Assembly: GCA_003996215.1 (NCBI GenBank)
Contig: QJPP01005230.1
Coordinates: 1 to 64,000, forward strand
DNA from: Jaltomata sinuosa
Taxonomy: Eukaryota; Streptophyta; Magnoliopsida; Solanales; Solanaceae
DNA: 64,000 bases
Direction: 5' to 3'
A program made the translations under genes and the position numbers. Below the pieces are notes generated by a model that was not told where the DNA came from, did not search any database, and was given only the letters and a program-made list of their open reading frames with translations. Position 1 is the stretch's first letter, and every line of letters begins with the position of its first letter. Shown here one piece after another: positions 51,410-61,870 of the stretch.

Positions 51410-52641
51410 ATTATGGACATAATATGTCCAAAAGATCGTACAACATCATTCACAATCCAACTTGAGAATATTCTTTCCCAAGACAACCCATACAACAAAG
51501 ATGTTGAAAACTTAGCTACATTATGAGCTACAATATTAAATCTTTTAGGAATATGTATAAACACGACACCCTCTAGACCTGCAGACATATTCCAAATATC
51601 TTCACAGGTTACACCTATATCTCAAGTAGCCCTCACATTTTTCTTCAGTATATCTACTACACTTTTCGCATCAAAGAAGGCAAAGTTTTCTCCATTCATT
51701 TTGTATCGCTTTTTCCATAGCTTTCTTTGTTGCAAATGATTCATCAATCATAGACTTCCCAACGAGTTGAATCGGGGATCCATGGTCATGAAGCAAAACA
51801 CCTTTGCTCTCCATAGCAACAAAACCAATGTCTGCCTTCTTTGACTCAACTTGTAACCGTGCATCAACAAATAAACAAATCTCATCTTCGGACACTCTTA
51901 GTTGACATTCATAATTATCTTGGGAATCACCATTCGAGGAATTAGCAAGCATTATATCAAGATATTCATTATACTCAAATAAAGCTTTTGCAACTATGTC
52001 TGGAGGATCTGTTAATTCATCATTAAAACTCCAAGCATTCCTAGACTTCCATATATGTCACATTATCATTATCGTCAAATTCAAAATACTAGTAGAATTA
52101 GAGCATGTTTTAACCTTATTAATATTATCACTCCACCACAAAGAAAAGTCAGTAATGTTGTCAAGATCATTCCAATTAATAGGACTCATTTTTCAAATTA
52201 TTTGAGAATCACGACAATGAAAAAACATGTGTTCTACAGTCTCATTCTCTAACCCACATCTCTTACAAACACTATTGATATGATTTATTCGTTTCCTAAG
52301 AATATTGTTTACTGGCAAGGTAAAAGAACACACCTTCTTAGAAAATTCTTATACTTATTTTTAATCTTCATTGCCCATAAAAAATTTCAAAAAGCTTTTG
52401 GAAAAGCATGGTTACTAGCTTGAGCAATATTACCACCATTGCTATCCCTCTGTATGTTAAATTTTTTTGCAAGGTGATAATCCGATCTTACCTCATACGT
52501 ACGTGATTTTGTAAAGTGCCAAATAAGTTTATCCTTAGAACATGTGGTTGATAGAGAAATAGTCAAGATATTATTAATATCATTCAAACAAAATAGTCTA
52601 TTCAAATCGTTCATCTTCCAAGTCCATGATTCAACACTTAT
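51410..52641 (-). pseudogene. Antisense L1-type LINE 3' part with RNase H
   Basis: Reading leftward, 52641-52387 encodes ESWTWKMNDLNRLFCLNDIN and KDKLIWHFTKSRTYEVRSDY, a zf-RVT-type stretch. 51952-51671 encodes an RNase H-like start (ICLFVDARLQVESKKADIGF). 51588-51410 encodes FIHIPKRFNIVAHNVAKFST, the typical end of RVT_3/RNase H domains in plant LINEs. Stops separate the pieces. The chromovirus LTR at 52642 cuts it, so the LINE is older. Confidence 0.8.
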
Positions 52642-53329
52642 TGTAATGACCCTTTCGGTCATTCTCACGCTTATCCTTCCTTTGTACTGTTAGAGCTCGT
52701 CTGTCCTAAGTCATTTATGACTTGCTGGGACAGGTGGTTCGGTATCCTGACCGTTCGTTTGGTCGTTATGGACGTTTCCTTATTTTGGAGCTTAAACTTA
52801 AGATATCATTGACTTCGATCAACATTCTTGATAAACGCACTCGAAATCAAATTTCGACAATTTCATTAGCTCCAGAGCATGGATTTTGGTCTAGATGGAT
52901 CCTTGGTCAGGGTCTGGGAGCTTTCGGTTTTGTTTTGTGTTGCTTTTTAATTTTTCTAGCCAGTCGAACTTAAAACTTTGGTCAATATTTGGTGAAGACA
53001 GACTCGGATGAAAATTTCATTAGCATTATTAGCTCCGGAATGTTGACTTTGGGCTAGAGGAACCTTTGGTTTGGGTCCCGAGGCTTTCAGACTCATTTTG
53101 GGGAGTTCTTTTTTGGCTTAAGGTTGATTTTGGAGCGTGGAGCCCACTTTTCATTAAATTGACTTCCATGGGGAGTTTCATTAATTCCATTGAGTCCAGA
53201 ATGCCATTTCTAGTGCGGTAGCATAGTTCGTTTGCTCGCACGGGATCCCGGATGAGTCCTGTGGGCCCATCCAGAGACTTTTTCCCCTTAAGTTTTCTGC
53301 TGGTTGCTGTTGCAGGTGCAGGCCTCAGG

Positions 53330-53600
53330 CCGTAATCGCGACCTCGAGGAAAGCCATAGCGATCGCGATGGTCTGCCCGTTGGTCATCGCAACCGCGAGG
53401 GTCCCTTCACGCAATCGCGATGAAGGGCCTGCGAACCCATCTCCCCTTGCTCTACGTGATCGCGAGATACCTCCTTGCGACTACGATGAAGTCTTCCCTT
53501 TGTGTTCTTCGCGACCGCGTGACTAACCCTCTCGATCGCGATGGTCTAGCCAGCTTGGTCCTCACAACCGCGTGGGGTCCCATCGCGATCACGAAGAAGG
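53330..53600 (+). repeat. GC-rich ATCGCGATCG-word array in LTR U3
   Basis: Words such as AATCGCGACC, AGCGATCGCGATGG, CAATCGCGATGAAGGG, GATCGCGAG, TTCGCGACCGCG and CTCGATCGCGATGGTC recur every 25-50 bases. GATCGCGATC-like cores are palindromic. The array is CpG-dense amid AT-rich DNA and ends 13 bases before the TATA box. Confidence 0.85.
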
Positions 53601-53612
53601 ACCCCTGGGCAG

Positions 53613-53620
53613 TATATATA
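53613..53620 (+). promoter_or_regulatory. LTR TATA box
   Basis: TATATATA in the context GGGCAGTATATATACTTCC, immediately 3' of the GC-rich array. It fits the core promoter of the LTR. Confidence 0.65.
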
Positions 53621-56128
53621 CTTCCTTCTTTCTCCTCTCCAAAACCGTCATCCTCCATTGTTATCGGCTCCAAACTCACCAAAACTTAGTATAGCTTCAA
53701 TTCCTGGTGCTAGAGTGTGATTTACTTGCCCGTGATTGTTTCTCCATCATAATTGTAAGTTTAATCCGTTTAATACCGTAATTCTCCTCTTTGATTCCTT
53801 AAGTTGTTCATCTAGCTTGTGGGCTATTTTGGGCCATTCCAATGGCCGAATTCAGCTAATATTCTGAGCATGCACTCATGGGAGTGTGGTGATCATTGTG
53901 CACTTTTCCATTTCCAACTTTGGGTTGCGGGGCCAAGGGCCCTCCAGTGACCCAAATTTTGACCCGACTATACTTTTAGCAATATGGGTACCGTTAGTCT
54001 TGTTTTAATGCTTAGATTACCTTCTTGATAGCGTGATTGATTTTTAGGCCTTCTCAAAGCGGTTCAGGCCTGGACATTGTCGTTCTAGTAGCTTATCATC
54101 GGACGATAGGTAGGTTACAGTCTTCTCCTTATTAGACTTTGCGTATATAGGCTATAATTGTACTAATTAGCATCCTTGGGTTGGGTATTATTAGCTTGGC
54201 ACTCCCAGACCTTGTCCGCTTCTTCATATCCGTCTTATTTTCGCTCCTATGGTTGTAGTATTCATTGTAGTTTGTAGTATCACCCTTGTGGTCCTGTGTG
54301 GCCTTGTATTTGACTATGGACTATAGATGGTGGGTTACTTGGAAATGTCCGTGAGTCCCGGACATCGATATTGCTATTTTAGAGCTGGTTATATATGCTG
54401 TAGAGCAATTGGACCATGATTGTGTTTGAACATGCCATTTTCATCCATATAAAGAGATTTTCTGCATGTTTTGCTATAATTTTTGCTATGGGCCTACTAT
54501 AAATGGTTTTCTAAACCTTGCATAGTCTCGAGGGCCTGTTTTCGATAAAAATGGTTATAAAAGGTTTGGAACTAATTTTCATGGATCTTCTTAGGGTAAG
54601 AGAGAGTAAATGATCATTTTATTATCGATTTTCATACTTATACTAGACTTGGCTGAGCCGGAGTGCTAGACATGTTTTACTATTAGTTTGGGACGATACT
54701 AGACTTGGTCGAGCCGAGCATCAGACTTGTTTTACTATCATCTTAGACCCGGTTATGCCCGGGCACCCTTGTTGAGGCTTTTGAGACTTGACTTACTGTT
54801 TTAGACCAGATAGGCTTCAGGCATGCATTTTTGAGACTTCAGTTACTCGTTTGGACCCGGATACACTCCGGACTACTATATTGAGATTCTGAGATTGAGT
54901 ATGTGGTCGAGGACCTCCATGGACCTTGCTGATTTAGACCAAGGGCTACGTGTTGAGTGTGCCGGAGAATAGGTATACGGTGTAGTTGAGGTATACGGGC
55001 AGTGTCCTTCTATGGATCCTACTTTCTAGGCCTATAGGCATCAGAGGATGTACATACAGAGCTACTGTTCCACTCGATTTTCACTTTTGCATCATATCAT
55101 TTATTTGTATGTGATTCCACCCTTGTTTTCTATTTGCTAAGTATACGCTCCAGTAGTATGGGATTCCAGAGGGTTTGTCTTCACTTGTATGTGTTCCTTG
55201 GGTGTATGGGCGCCCGTTGGGACTGTAGGTAGACTTATTACTATCTTATCATAGTACTGGTTCTTATTATGGTTACATTGGGGTTCGTATTTGATGATTT
55301 GCACTCTGGAGTTGTGTTATATATACTTCTGGTTCACTTTATGGTCACAATTGGGTTATGGACTGATTATTCCTAATTTGAGAGTTGTATTATTGACATG
55401 TTTCAGTTAGCAAAATTGGGTTTCAAGCATGAGTATGTTTATTTGCTTTCCTTCCTTCCCTTTTTACTTGAGGTTACCGATATACCACCTATTTTCCTAA
55501 AACTCTCTCTCTATATATTGTTATTGCAAGGACCCTATGTGCGTTCTTCTTTCCTTCACCTGTGTTCTGTGATGTATATATTTCTAGTATCTAGCCGAGC
55601 ATGATTATTTTTCCCTTGTATTCTTTAGGTGCTAGTTTTCGTGTACTTATTCGTTGCTTCTGTGACTATTTTCTTTGCTTTATGCTATTTATTGATTTTA
55701 TATTTTATATGCGTTCAGACGGCCGATGATGCCTACCGGGTACCCGTTGCGTTACAATTAGTGCTCATACTACACTCTGCATCTTCCTGGTGCAGATCCT
55801 TGTGTGGGCCATCATCGTTGACTTGTGGAGACTCGTGCAAAGTGCTTTTGGATCATTCGAGGCTGAGGGTGATCTCCTGGCGATCGGAGCTTAGCTTTTA
55901 TCTCATCTTTTGTATTACATACTCTTTTGTTATTCAGAGACATATGTATATACTCTTTTGGACCCTTGTACTCGTTTTATGTAGGATCGGCTCTTATACT
56001 GTGTACTCGTTCTTCTGCATGATTGTTAGCTAGTAGCCCATTACTAGCCATTCTAGGCTACGGGAATTGGTATGCCTAGAGGGGGTTGTAGGTACCATCA
56101 TAACCTGAGAAATTAGGTCATGACAACT

Positions 56129-56140
56129 TGGTATTAGAGC
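56129..56140 (+). other. Primer-binding site for initiator tRNA-Met
   Basis: TGGTATTAGAGC, one base off the complement of initiator tRNA-Met (TGGTATCAGAGC), three bases after the LTR end. Confidence 0.85.
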
Positions 56141-56338
56141 CTAGGTTCACCAATGTCATCGGTATGGGAGCCAATGCCTAGTAGAGTCCTGCGGATCGAG
56201 GTGGAGACATCTGTATTCAATCATTGGGAGGCTATAGTGGCCTCTTAGGAAACATGGATCGTTTCTTGCTTCTATATCGTGCGTATCATCCGAGATTGTC
56301 TCTGGGAAACTCACTTGTTCTACTTCACTCTTCCATAG

Positions 56339-57735
56339 ATGGATTTGACGAGGTATTCGGCAGCGAGCGAGGGCGAGCCTTCGATCCTAGCACACCTGAC
56401 TCCAGCTAGGGGCCGAGGTAGTCATAGAGGTAGAGGTCGGGGACGTGCCCAAGTAGCTGCACCAGCTAGAGCTCCTAGGGTTAAGATTGAGCCCGCGTTA
56501 GTCCTAGAGCAGCAACCTATGGACCAGGGGACAACCCAGGTACCACCAGTGCCATCACCAGCTTCTATACCAGCATCAACCCCAGCTTCTGTACCAGCAT
56601 CAGCCCCAGCTCCTTTGTCTGATATTCGGGGTTTACTTCTTCAGTTGTTGGGTATGATTGAGTGTCAGCCTTTAGACGTGGCACAAATATCCACTCAGGG
56701 GGCAGCCTGGGTGTTCAGATTTCAGGAGCACAACCTGCTACTGGAGCTCCCCGTGCTGAGGTTCTTCTGGTACCTTCTGTTACACAGCCTCTTGCTCCTT
56801 GCCCAGTGACGATAGAGATAGAGCAGAAGGCTCTGGGATGATTTTTAAGATTGGAGCCGCCTAGGTTTTCTGGTACTCCAGGTCAGGATCCGCATGATTT
56901 TATTACTACTTGTGAGGAGATGCTACATCATTTGGTGTTTTTGGAGACTCACAGAATTGGGTATACTACTTATCAGCTGGAGGGCCCAGCTAAGTTATGG
57001 TGGAGGGCCCAGGTTGCTTGTAGACTGTCTACATCTCCTCCATTATCTTGGTTAGAGTTTTATGAGGCCTTTATAGCCAAGTTCTTGCCACAGAGAGATA
57101 GAGAGCGTCGCAGAGAGCAGTTCACTAGACTTATGCAGGGATCTATGACTGTATCTGAGTACGAGACTCGCTTTCACCAGCTTGCTCCATTTGGGGCCAT
57201 GATTATACCTACCGAGCCCGACAGAGTTTGTAGACTTGTTTAGGGGTTGAGATTGGAGTTCGGACAGACAACTGAGGAGTTGGTTGCCAGCGGATGATCC
57301 CTCCAGCCTATAGTGGATCATGTTCATACTATGGAGGATTTGCACTGTCATAGTCCGAGGGCCAGAGATAAGAGGCCACATCACCAGGGCAACTACAATG
57401 GTTCCCATTATAGTGGTAAGGGTTCAGGCCAGTGGGGCCGAGGGTGTCAACCACAACAACAGCAGGGTCAGACTAGTCGACCAATTCAAGCTTTGTTTTA
57501 AGCTTCTAGTGGGTCTCAGTTTGAGTAGGGTCAGAGTAGTCAACAGGGTTACGGTGGTCAGACTCTGAGGGGTACATTTTCTGGGGCATCAGGATGTGGT
57601 GGCCACATCGGTGCAACTAGTTCATCTAGGAAGGGTAGGCCGTCAGGGACTTTTTATGAGTGTAGGGTCATCAGTCACTTTGCTAGAGATTGACCCCAGC
57701 GGTGTACAGTTCATCCTACCACTTAGCTGGCCCAG
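56339..57735 (+). pseudogene. Chromovirus gag
   Basis: The N-terminal part has a Gly/Arg-rich stretch (RGRGSHRGRGRGRAQ) followed by a Pro/Ala-rich repeat. The capsid-like retrotransposon gag domain is at 56851-57243 (PPRFSGTPGQDPHDFITTCE, then LEGPAKLWWRAQ, WLEFYEAFIAKFLP and YETRFHQLAPF). The zinc knuckle near 57650-57700 is ruined: YECRVISHFARD then TGA, lacking two of the three Cys. There are internal stops at 56839 and 57241. Confidence 0.85.
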
Positions 57736-57869
57736 CCATTGAGAGTAGTTCAGCCACTGGCTAGAGGAGGTGGTGTTCAGGGTCGAGAAGGTACCCAACG
57801 AGGCAAGACAAGTGGTAGGGATGATGGTCAGTTAGAGGTAGGTCGACATCAGTTTTATGCGATCCCTAA

Positions 57870-58310
57870 GAGACCAGAGGCAGAGGCCTCAGATGCAGTG
57901 ATCACATGTGCGAGTTCTGCATACCGCCAGTTAGCTTTGGCCTTATTTGATCCTAGATCTACTTGCTCGTATGTTTTGCCTACTATGTTCCTTATTTGGG
58001 GTTGGCTAGTGAGTTGTTGTCAATGCCTGTATCTGTTTTGACCCCAGTAGGTGATTCTTTAGTAGTGGATTGAATTGTGAGATCATGTATGATTGCTGTT
58101 GGTGATTTGGAGACTTGGGGTGATTTGATGATATTAGACATGTTAGATTTTGATGTGATTCTGGGCATGCACTGGTTATCCCCTCACCGAGCAGTTTTGG
58201 ATTGCTATGCCAAGACCATTACCATAATCGTGCTCGGCATATCCTCGGTTCTGTGGCAGAGTTTTGTTAGCTGCGCACCATCTTGGATCATTTCTTGTCT
58301 TTGAGCAAGG
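57870..58310 (+). pseudogene. Chromovirus aspartic protease
   Basis: LALFDPRSTCSYVLPTMF (57938) has the active-site region D-P-G-S changed to D-P-R-S. FDVILGMHWLSPHRAVLDCY (58149) is the C-terminal half with the ILGMDW motif as ILGMHW. An in-frame stop lies between. It would be inactive. Confidence 0.82.
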
Positions 58311-58399
58311 AAGTTGATTTCTTGTGAATGTTTAGCTTATCTAGCTTATATCTAAGATGCTAGTGCTGTTACTTCTTCCCCTGAGTTGGTTCCTATTGT

Positions 58400-59195
58400 T
58401 AGAGATTTCCTAGATGTGTTTCCGACCCACCTACCAGGCCTTCCACCTGAGAGAGATTTTGACTTTGCTATTGAGTTAGAGCCGAGCACCATGCCCATTT
58501 CTAATGCTCCATACCATATGTCTCCATCTGAGTTGATGGAGCTTAATGAGCAGCTCTAGGACTTGTTAGCTAAGGGTTTTATTAGGCCAAATGTATCACC
58601 TTAGGGTGATCCAGTTCTATTTGTGAAGAAGAAAGATGGGTCGATGCGGATGTGTATTGATTATCGACAACTGAATAAGGTGACTGTGAAGAATAGGTAT
58701 CTGATGCCGCGCATAGATGACTTGTTTGATTAGCTTCAAGGTTCAGCCATGTTTTTGAAGATAGATTTGAGGTCATGCTACCACCACTTAAGGATTAGGG
58801 TGGAGGACATCCCTAAGACAACATTCAGGACACGTTGTGGCCACTATGAGTTCCTAGTGATGTCTTTTGGGTTGACTAATGCCCCCGCAACTTTTATGGA
58901 CGTGATGCAAAAGGTGCTCAACCCGTATTTGAACTCGTTCATGGTATTTCTCATAGACGACATACCGATATACTCGCAGAGTAGATATGATCATGAGCAG
59001 TACTTGAGGATTATACTCCAGACTTTAAGAGATCATCAGCTTTATGCCAAGTTCTCAAAGTGCAAATATTTGGCTTGATTCAGTAGCATTCCTAGGATAC
59101 GTGTTGTCTAAGGATAGGATTAGAGTGAACCCAGGAAAGATATCAATAGTTTGTGATTGGCCGAGACCTACTACTCCTACTGAGGTTTGCAGGTT
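58400..59195 (+). pseudogene. Chromovirus reverse transcriptase
   Basis: Pieces: FDFAIELEPSTMPISNAPYH (58458), LFVKKKDGSMRMCIDYRQLN (58618), FLKIDLRSCYHHLRIRVEDI (58752), SFGLTNAPATFMDVMQKVLN (58864) and FLIDDIPIYSQSRYDHEQYL (58945; catalytic DD kept). Stops: TAG at 58557, TAG at 58602, TAG at 58731 and TGA at 59077. Most sit where the family has CAG or TGG. The domain is fused by a deletion to RNase H. Confidence 0.9.
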
Positions 59196-59545
59196 TGTGA
59201 TGCTTCAGAGGTTGGTCTTGTTTGTGTATTGATGCAACATGGTCGCGTGATAGCTTATGCGTCGAGATAGATGAAGGTTCACGAGTGAAACTACCCAACT
59301 CATGACTTGAAGTTGGTGGCGGTAGTCTTTACGCTAAAGATTTTGAGGCACTACTTATATGGGGTTCACTATGAGATCTTCACCAATCACTATAGTCTTC
59401 AGTACATCATGAGTCAGCGAGAGTTGAACTCTAGGCAGCAGAGATAGATTGAGTTACTGAAGGACTATGACTTCACTATTCTGTATCATCTGGGCAAGGC
59501 AAATGTGGTAGCGGATGCCTTGAATCAAAAGACAGTGCGTATGGG
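59196..59545 (+). pseudogene. Chromovirus RNase H, N-terminus deleted
   Basis: Runs directly from the end of RT (PTTPTEVCRF) into CDASEVGLVCVLMQHGRVIA, which begins well inside the RT connection/RNase H junction. The intervening 60 or so residues of the family are missing. It continues NYPTHDLKLVAVVFTLKI (59286), HYLYGVHYEIFTNHYSLQYI (59352) and LKDYDFTILYHLGKANVVAD (59457). Stops: TAG at 59269, TGA at 59287 and TAG at 59446. Confidence 0.85.
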
Positions 59546-59829
59546 CATCCTAGCTTCACTTTCAGTTTCTGAGCGACCGTTGGCCTTGGAAATTCAGTCC
59601 TTGGCTAACTGGTTGGTTAGGCTTGACTTGTTGAATCCCAGCCGAGTTCTTGCTAGTGTTGAGGTCCATTCTATATTGGTTGATCAGATTCAAAGTCATC
59701 AGTTTGAGGATTAGCGGTTATGTGATATTCGTGATCAAATTTCTCATGGTGAGGCAAGCTGGGCTACTCTAGATTCAGATGGTGTTCTGAGGTTAGATAG
59801 TCGTCTTTATGTTCTGAGAGTTGGTGATT

Positions 59830-60600
59830 TGATTCAGTTGATTCTCTGAGAGGCACATTATTCTTGATAATCCATCCATCCTGGCACATCCAAGATGTAT
59901 AGAGATTTGAGACAGCTTTACTGGTAGAGTGGTATGAAGCAGACATAGTGGAGTTTGTATCTCGGTGATTAAACTTTCAGCAGGTTAAGTTTGAGCACAT
60001 GAGACCTGGTGGATTGATGCAACGACTTCCCATTTCTGAGTGGAAGTGGGAAGGGATTACTATGGACTTCATAGTTTGATTTCCAGACACTTCTCGAGGG
60101 TTTGACTCCATTTTGGTGATTGTTGATAGGCTGACTAAGTCTGCACACTTCTTGCCGATCTATTCTACTTGCAGTGCAGAGAGGTTGGCTCAGATTTACC
60201 TTCGTGAGATTGTTCGTTTGCATGAGGTCCTAGCTTCTATCATTTTTGACCGCGATACTTAGTTCACACCTCAGTTTTGGAAGGCAATTCAGTGAGACTT
60301 GGGTACAGAGGTTCAGCTTAGTACCGGAATCTACCCTCAGACAGATGGCCAGTCTGAGAGGATTATTCAGGTTCTGGAGGATATGTTACGGGCTTGTTTT
60401 TAGACTTTGGAGGTTCGTGGGATAAGTTTGTGCCATTGGCAGAGTTTGCTTGTAATAACAGTTATCATTCGAGCATTATCATGGCACCATTTGAGGCATT
60501 GTATGGTAGGCATTGCAGCTCACCAGTAGGTTGGTTTGATGGTTCAGAGTCTAGGTCACAGATTACAGACTTGCTTCGTGATTCCTTAGTCAGAGTTTGA
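59830..60600 (+). pseudogene. Chromovirus integrase
   Basis: The zinc-binding part (EAHYS..SIHPGTSKMYRDLR, near 59850) is broken by stops. The catalytic core keeps D (GITMDF, 60053), D (IIFDRD, 60239) and E (TDGQSERIIQ, 60341). PYNxG-like FACNNSYHSSIIMAPFEALY follows in another frame (60447). Frameshifts near 59940 and 60405, with several TAG and TGA stops, make it inactive. Confidence 0.88.
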
Positions 60601-60689
60601 GTGATTCAGGACAAACTTTGGGCAGCTCAGAGTAAGTAGAAGAGCTATGCAGATCATAGTCTTCATGCCTTAGAGTAAAGTGTTGGTGA

Positions 60690-61152
60690 CTTGGTGTTTC
60701 TACGTGTATCGCCCATGAAGGGCGTGATGAGATTTGGTAGGCGGGGCAAGCTTAGTCCCAGGTATATTAGGCCATTTGAGATCTTTCAAAGAGTTGGTAA
60801 CATAGCTTATATGTTAGTTTTTCCTCCGATGTTTTAAGCTATGCACCCAGTTTTCCATGTATCGATGTTGAGATGGTATGTTCCGGATGGGTCTCATGTG
60901 TGACAGTGGGATACGGTTCAGTTGGATGAGAGTTTGGCCTTTGTTGAGGAGCCGATTGCTATTATATCCAGAGATGTCAGGAGATTGAGGTCTAGAGAGA
61001 TTTTGATTGTTAAGGTTCAGTGGAGGCACCGTCCAGTCGAGGAGGCTACCTGGGAGATTGAGAGAGAGATGCGGGCTCAGTATTCACAGTTGTTTGAGCC
61101 TTCATGTACTCCCTTGTTCTTGACTTTTGAGGATGAGAGTACTTTTAAGTAG
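60690..61152 (+). pseudogene. Integrase C-terminus with chromodomain
   Basis: VFLRVSPMKGVMRFGRRGKL (near 60690) is the integrase C-terminal GPF region. AIISRDVRRLRSREILIVKV and QWRHRPVEEATWEIEREMRA (60957-61070) form a chromodomain; the W and E/D positions of the group II chromodomain are kept. The frame ends with TAG at 61150-61152. Confidence 0.9.
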
Positions 61153-61159
61153 TGGATGA

Positions 61160-61870
61160 TATAATGACCCTTCCAGTTATTCCCGCATTTATGCTTTCTT
61201 TATACTGTTAAAGCTTTGCTGTAGCGGCCCTAAGTCATTTATGACTTGCTGGGATCAGTGGTTTGGTGCCCTGGCCATTTGTTTGGTCATTATGGCCGTT
61301 TCCCTGTTTTAGAGCTTAAACTTAGGATACCATTGACTTCGGTCAACATTCTTGGAAAAAGCACTTGGAATCAAATTCCAACAGTTTCGTTAGCTTTGGA
61401 GCATGGATTTTGGTCTAGATGGACCCTTGGTAGGAGTCTGGGAGCTTTTGATTTTGTTTTGTGTTTTGTAGCTAATCAAACTTAAAAGTTTGACATTGGT
61501 CAATATTTAGTGAAGACGACCTTATATGGAAATTCCGTCAGCGCTATTAGCTTAGGAATGTCGACTTTGGGCTAGAGGGACCTTTGGTTTGGGTCCCAAG
61601 GCTTCCAGACTCATTTCGGGGTGTGGAGTTCCATTTTGGCTTAAGGTTGAGTTTGGGGTGTGGAGCCCACTTTTTGTTTAATCGACCTCCATTGGGAATC
61701 CCATCAATTCTATTGAGTCCAGAATGCCATTTCTGGTATGATAACATAGTTCATCTGCTCGCGTGGGGTCCCGGATGAGTCCTATGGCCCATCCAGAGAC
61801 TTTTCCCCCTAAAGTTTTTTGCTGGTTGCTGTTGTAGGTGCATGCCTCAGGCCTTAATCACGACCATGAG
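61160..61870 (+). mobile_element. 3' LTR of the chromovirus, interrupted
   Basis: TATAATGACCC (first base pair TG changed to TA) starts a copy of the first 710 bp of the 5' LTR, with many transitions and small indels. It stops at CGACCATGAG, within the GC-rich array, where the next element begins at 61871. The rest of the 3' LTR should lie beyond the window. Confidence 0.88.

Larger units (their letters stand above)
52642..56125 (+). mobile_element. 5' LTR of Tekay/Del-type chromovirus, 3.48 kb
   Basis: Starts TGTAATGACCC and ends GTCATGACA, with the primer site 3 bases beyond. The first 710 bp align with 61160-61870, where the 3' LTR begins (same words such as AAGTCATTTATGACTTGCTG), with many transitions, so the element is old. 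A GC-rich array (53330-53600) precedes a TATA box (53613). No protein is encoded. An LTR this long is usual in the Tekay/Del clade. Confidence 0.88.
56126..61159 (+). mobile_element. Chromovirus internal region
   Basis: Order: primer site, gag, protease, reverse transcriptase, RNase H, integrase, chromodomain, degenerate polypurine tract (GTGGATGA at 61152-61159). All genes are on the + strand and broken. The chromodomain assigns it to the chromoviruses, and the long LTR and domain details to Tekay/Del. Confidence 0.88.

Noticed and set aside
53330..53600. CRISPR-like spaced repeats
   Set aside because: The repeats are degenerate, spacing is irregular, it sits in a eukaryotic LTR, and no cas genes are present.
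53420..53689. ORFs across the GC-rich LTR array
   Set aside because: Open only because of base composition; located in an LTR, with no conserved motif.
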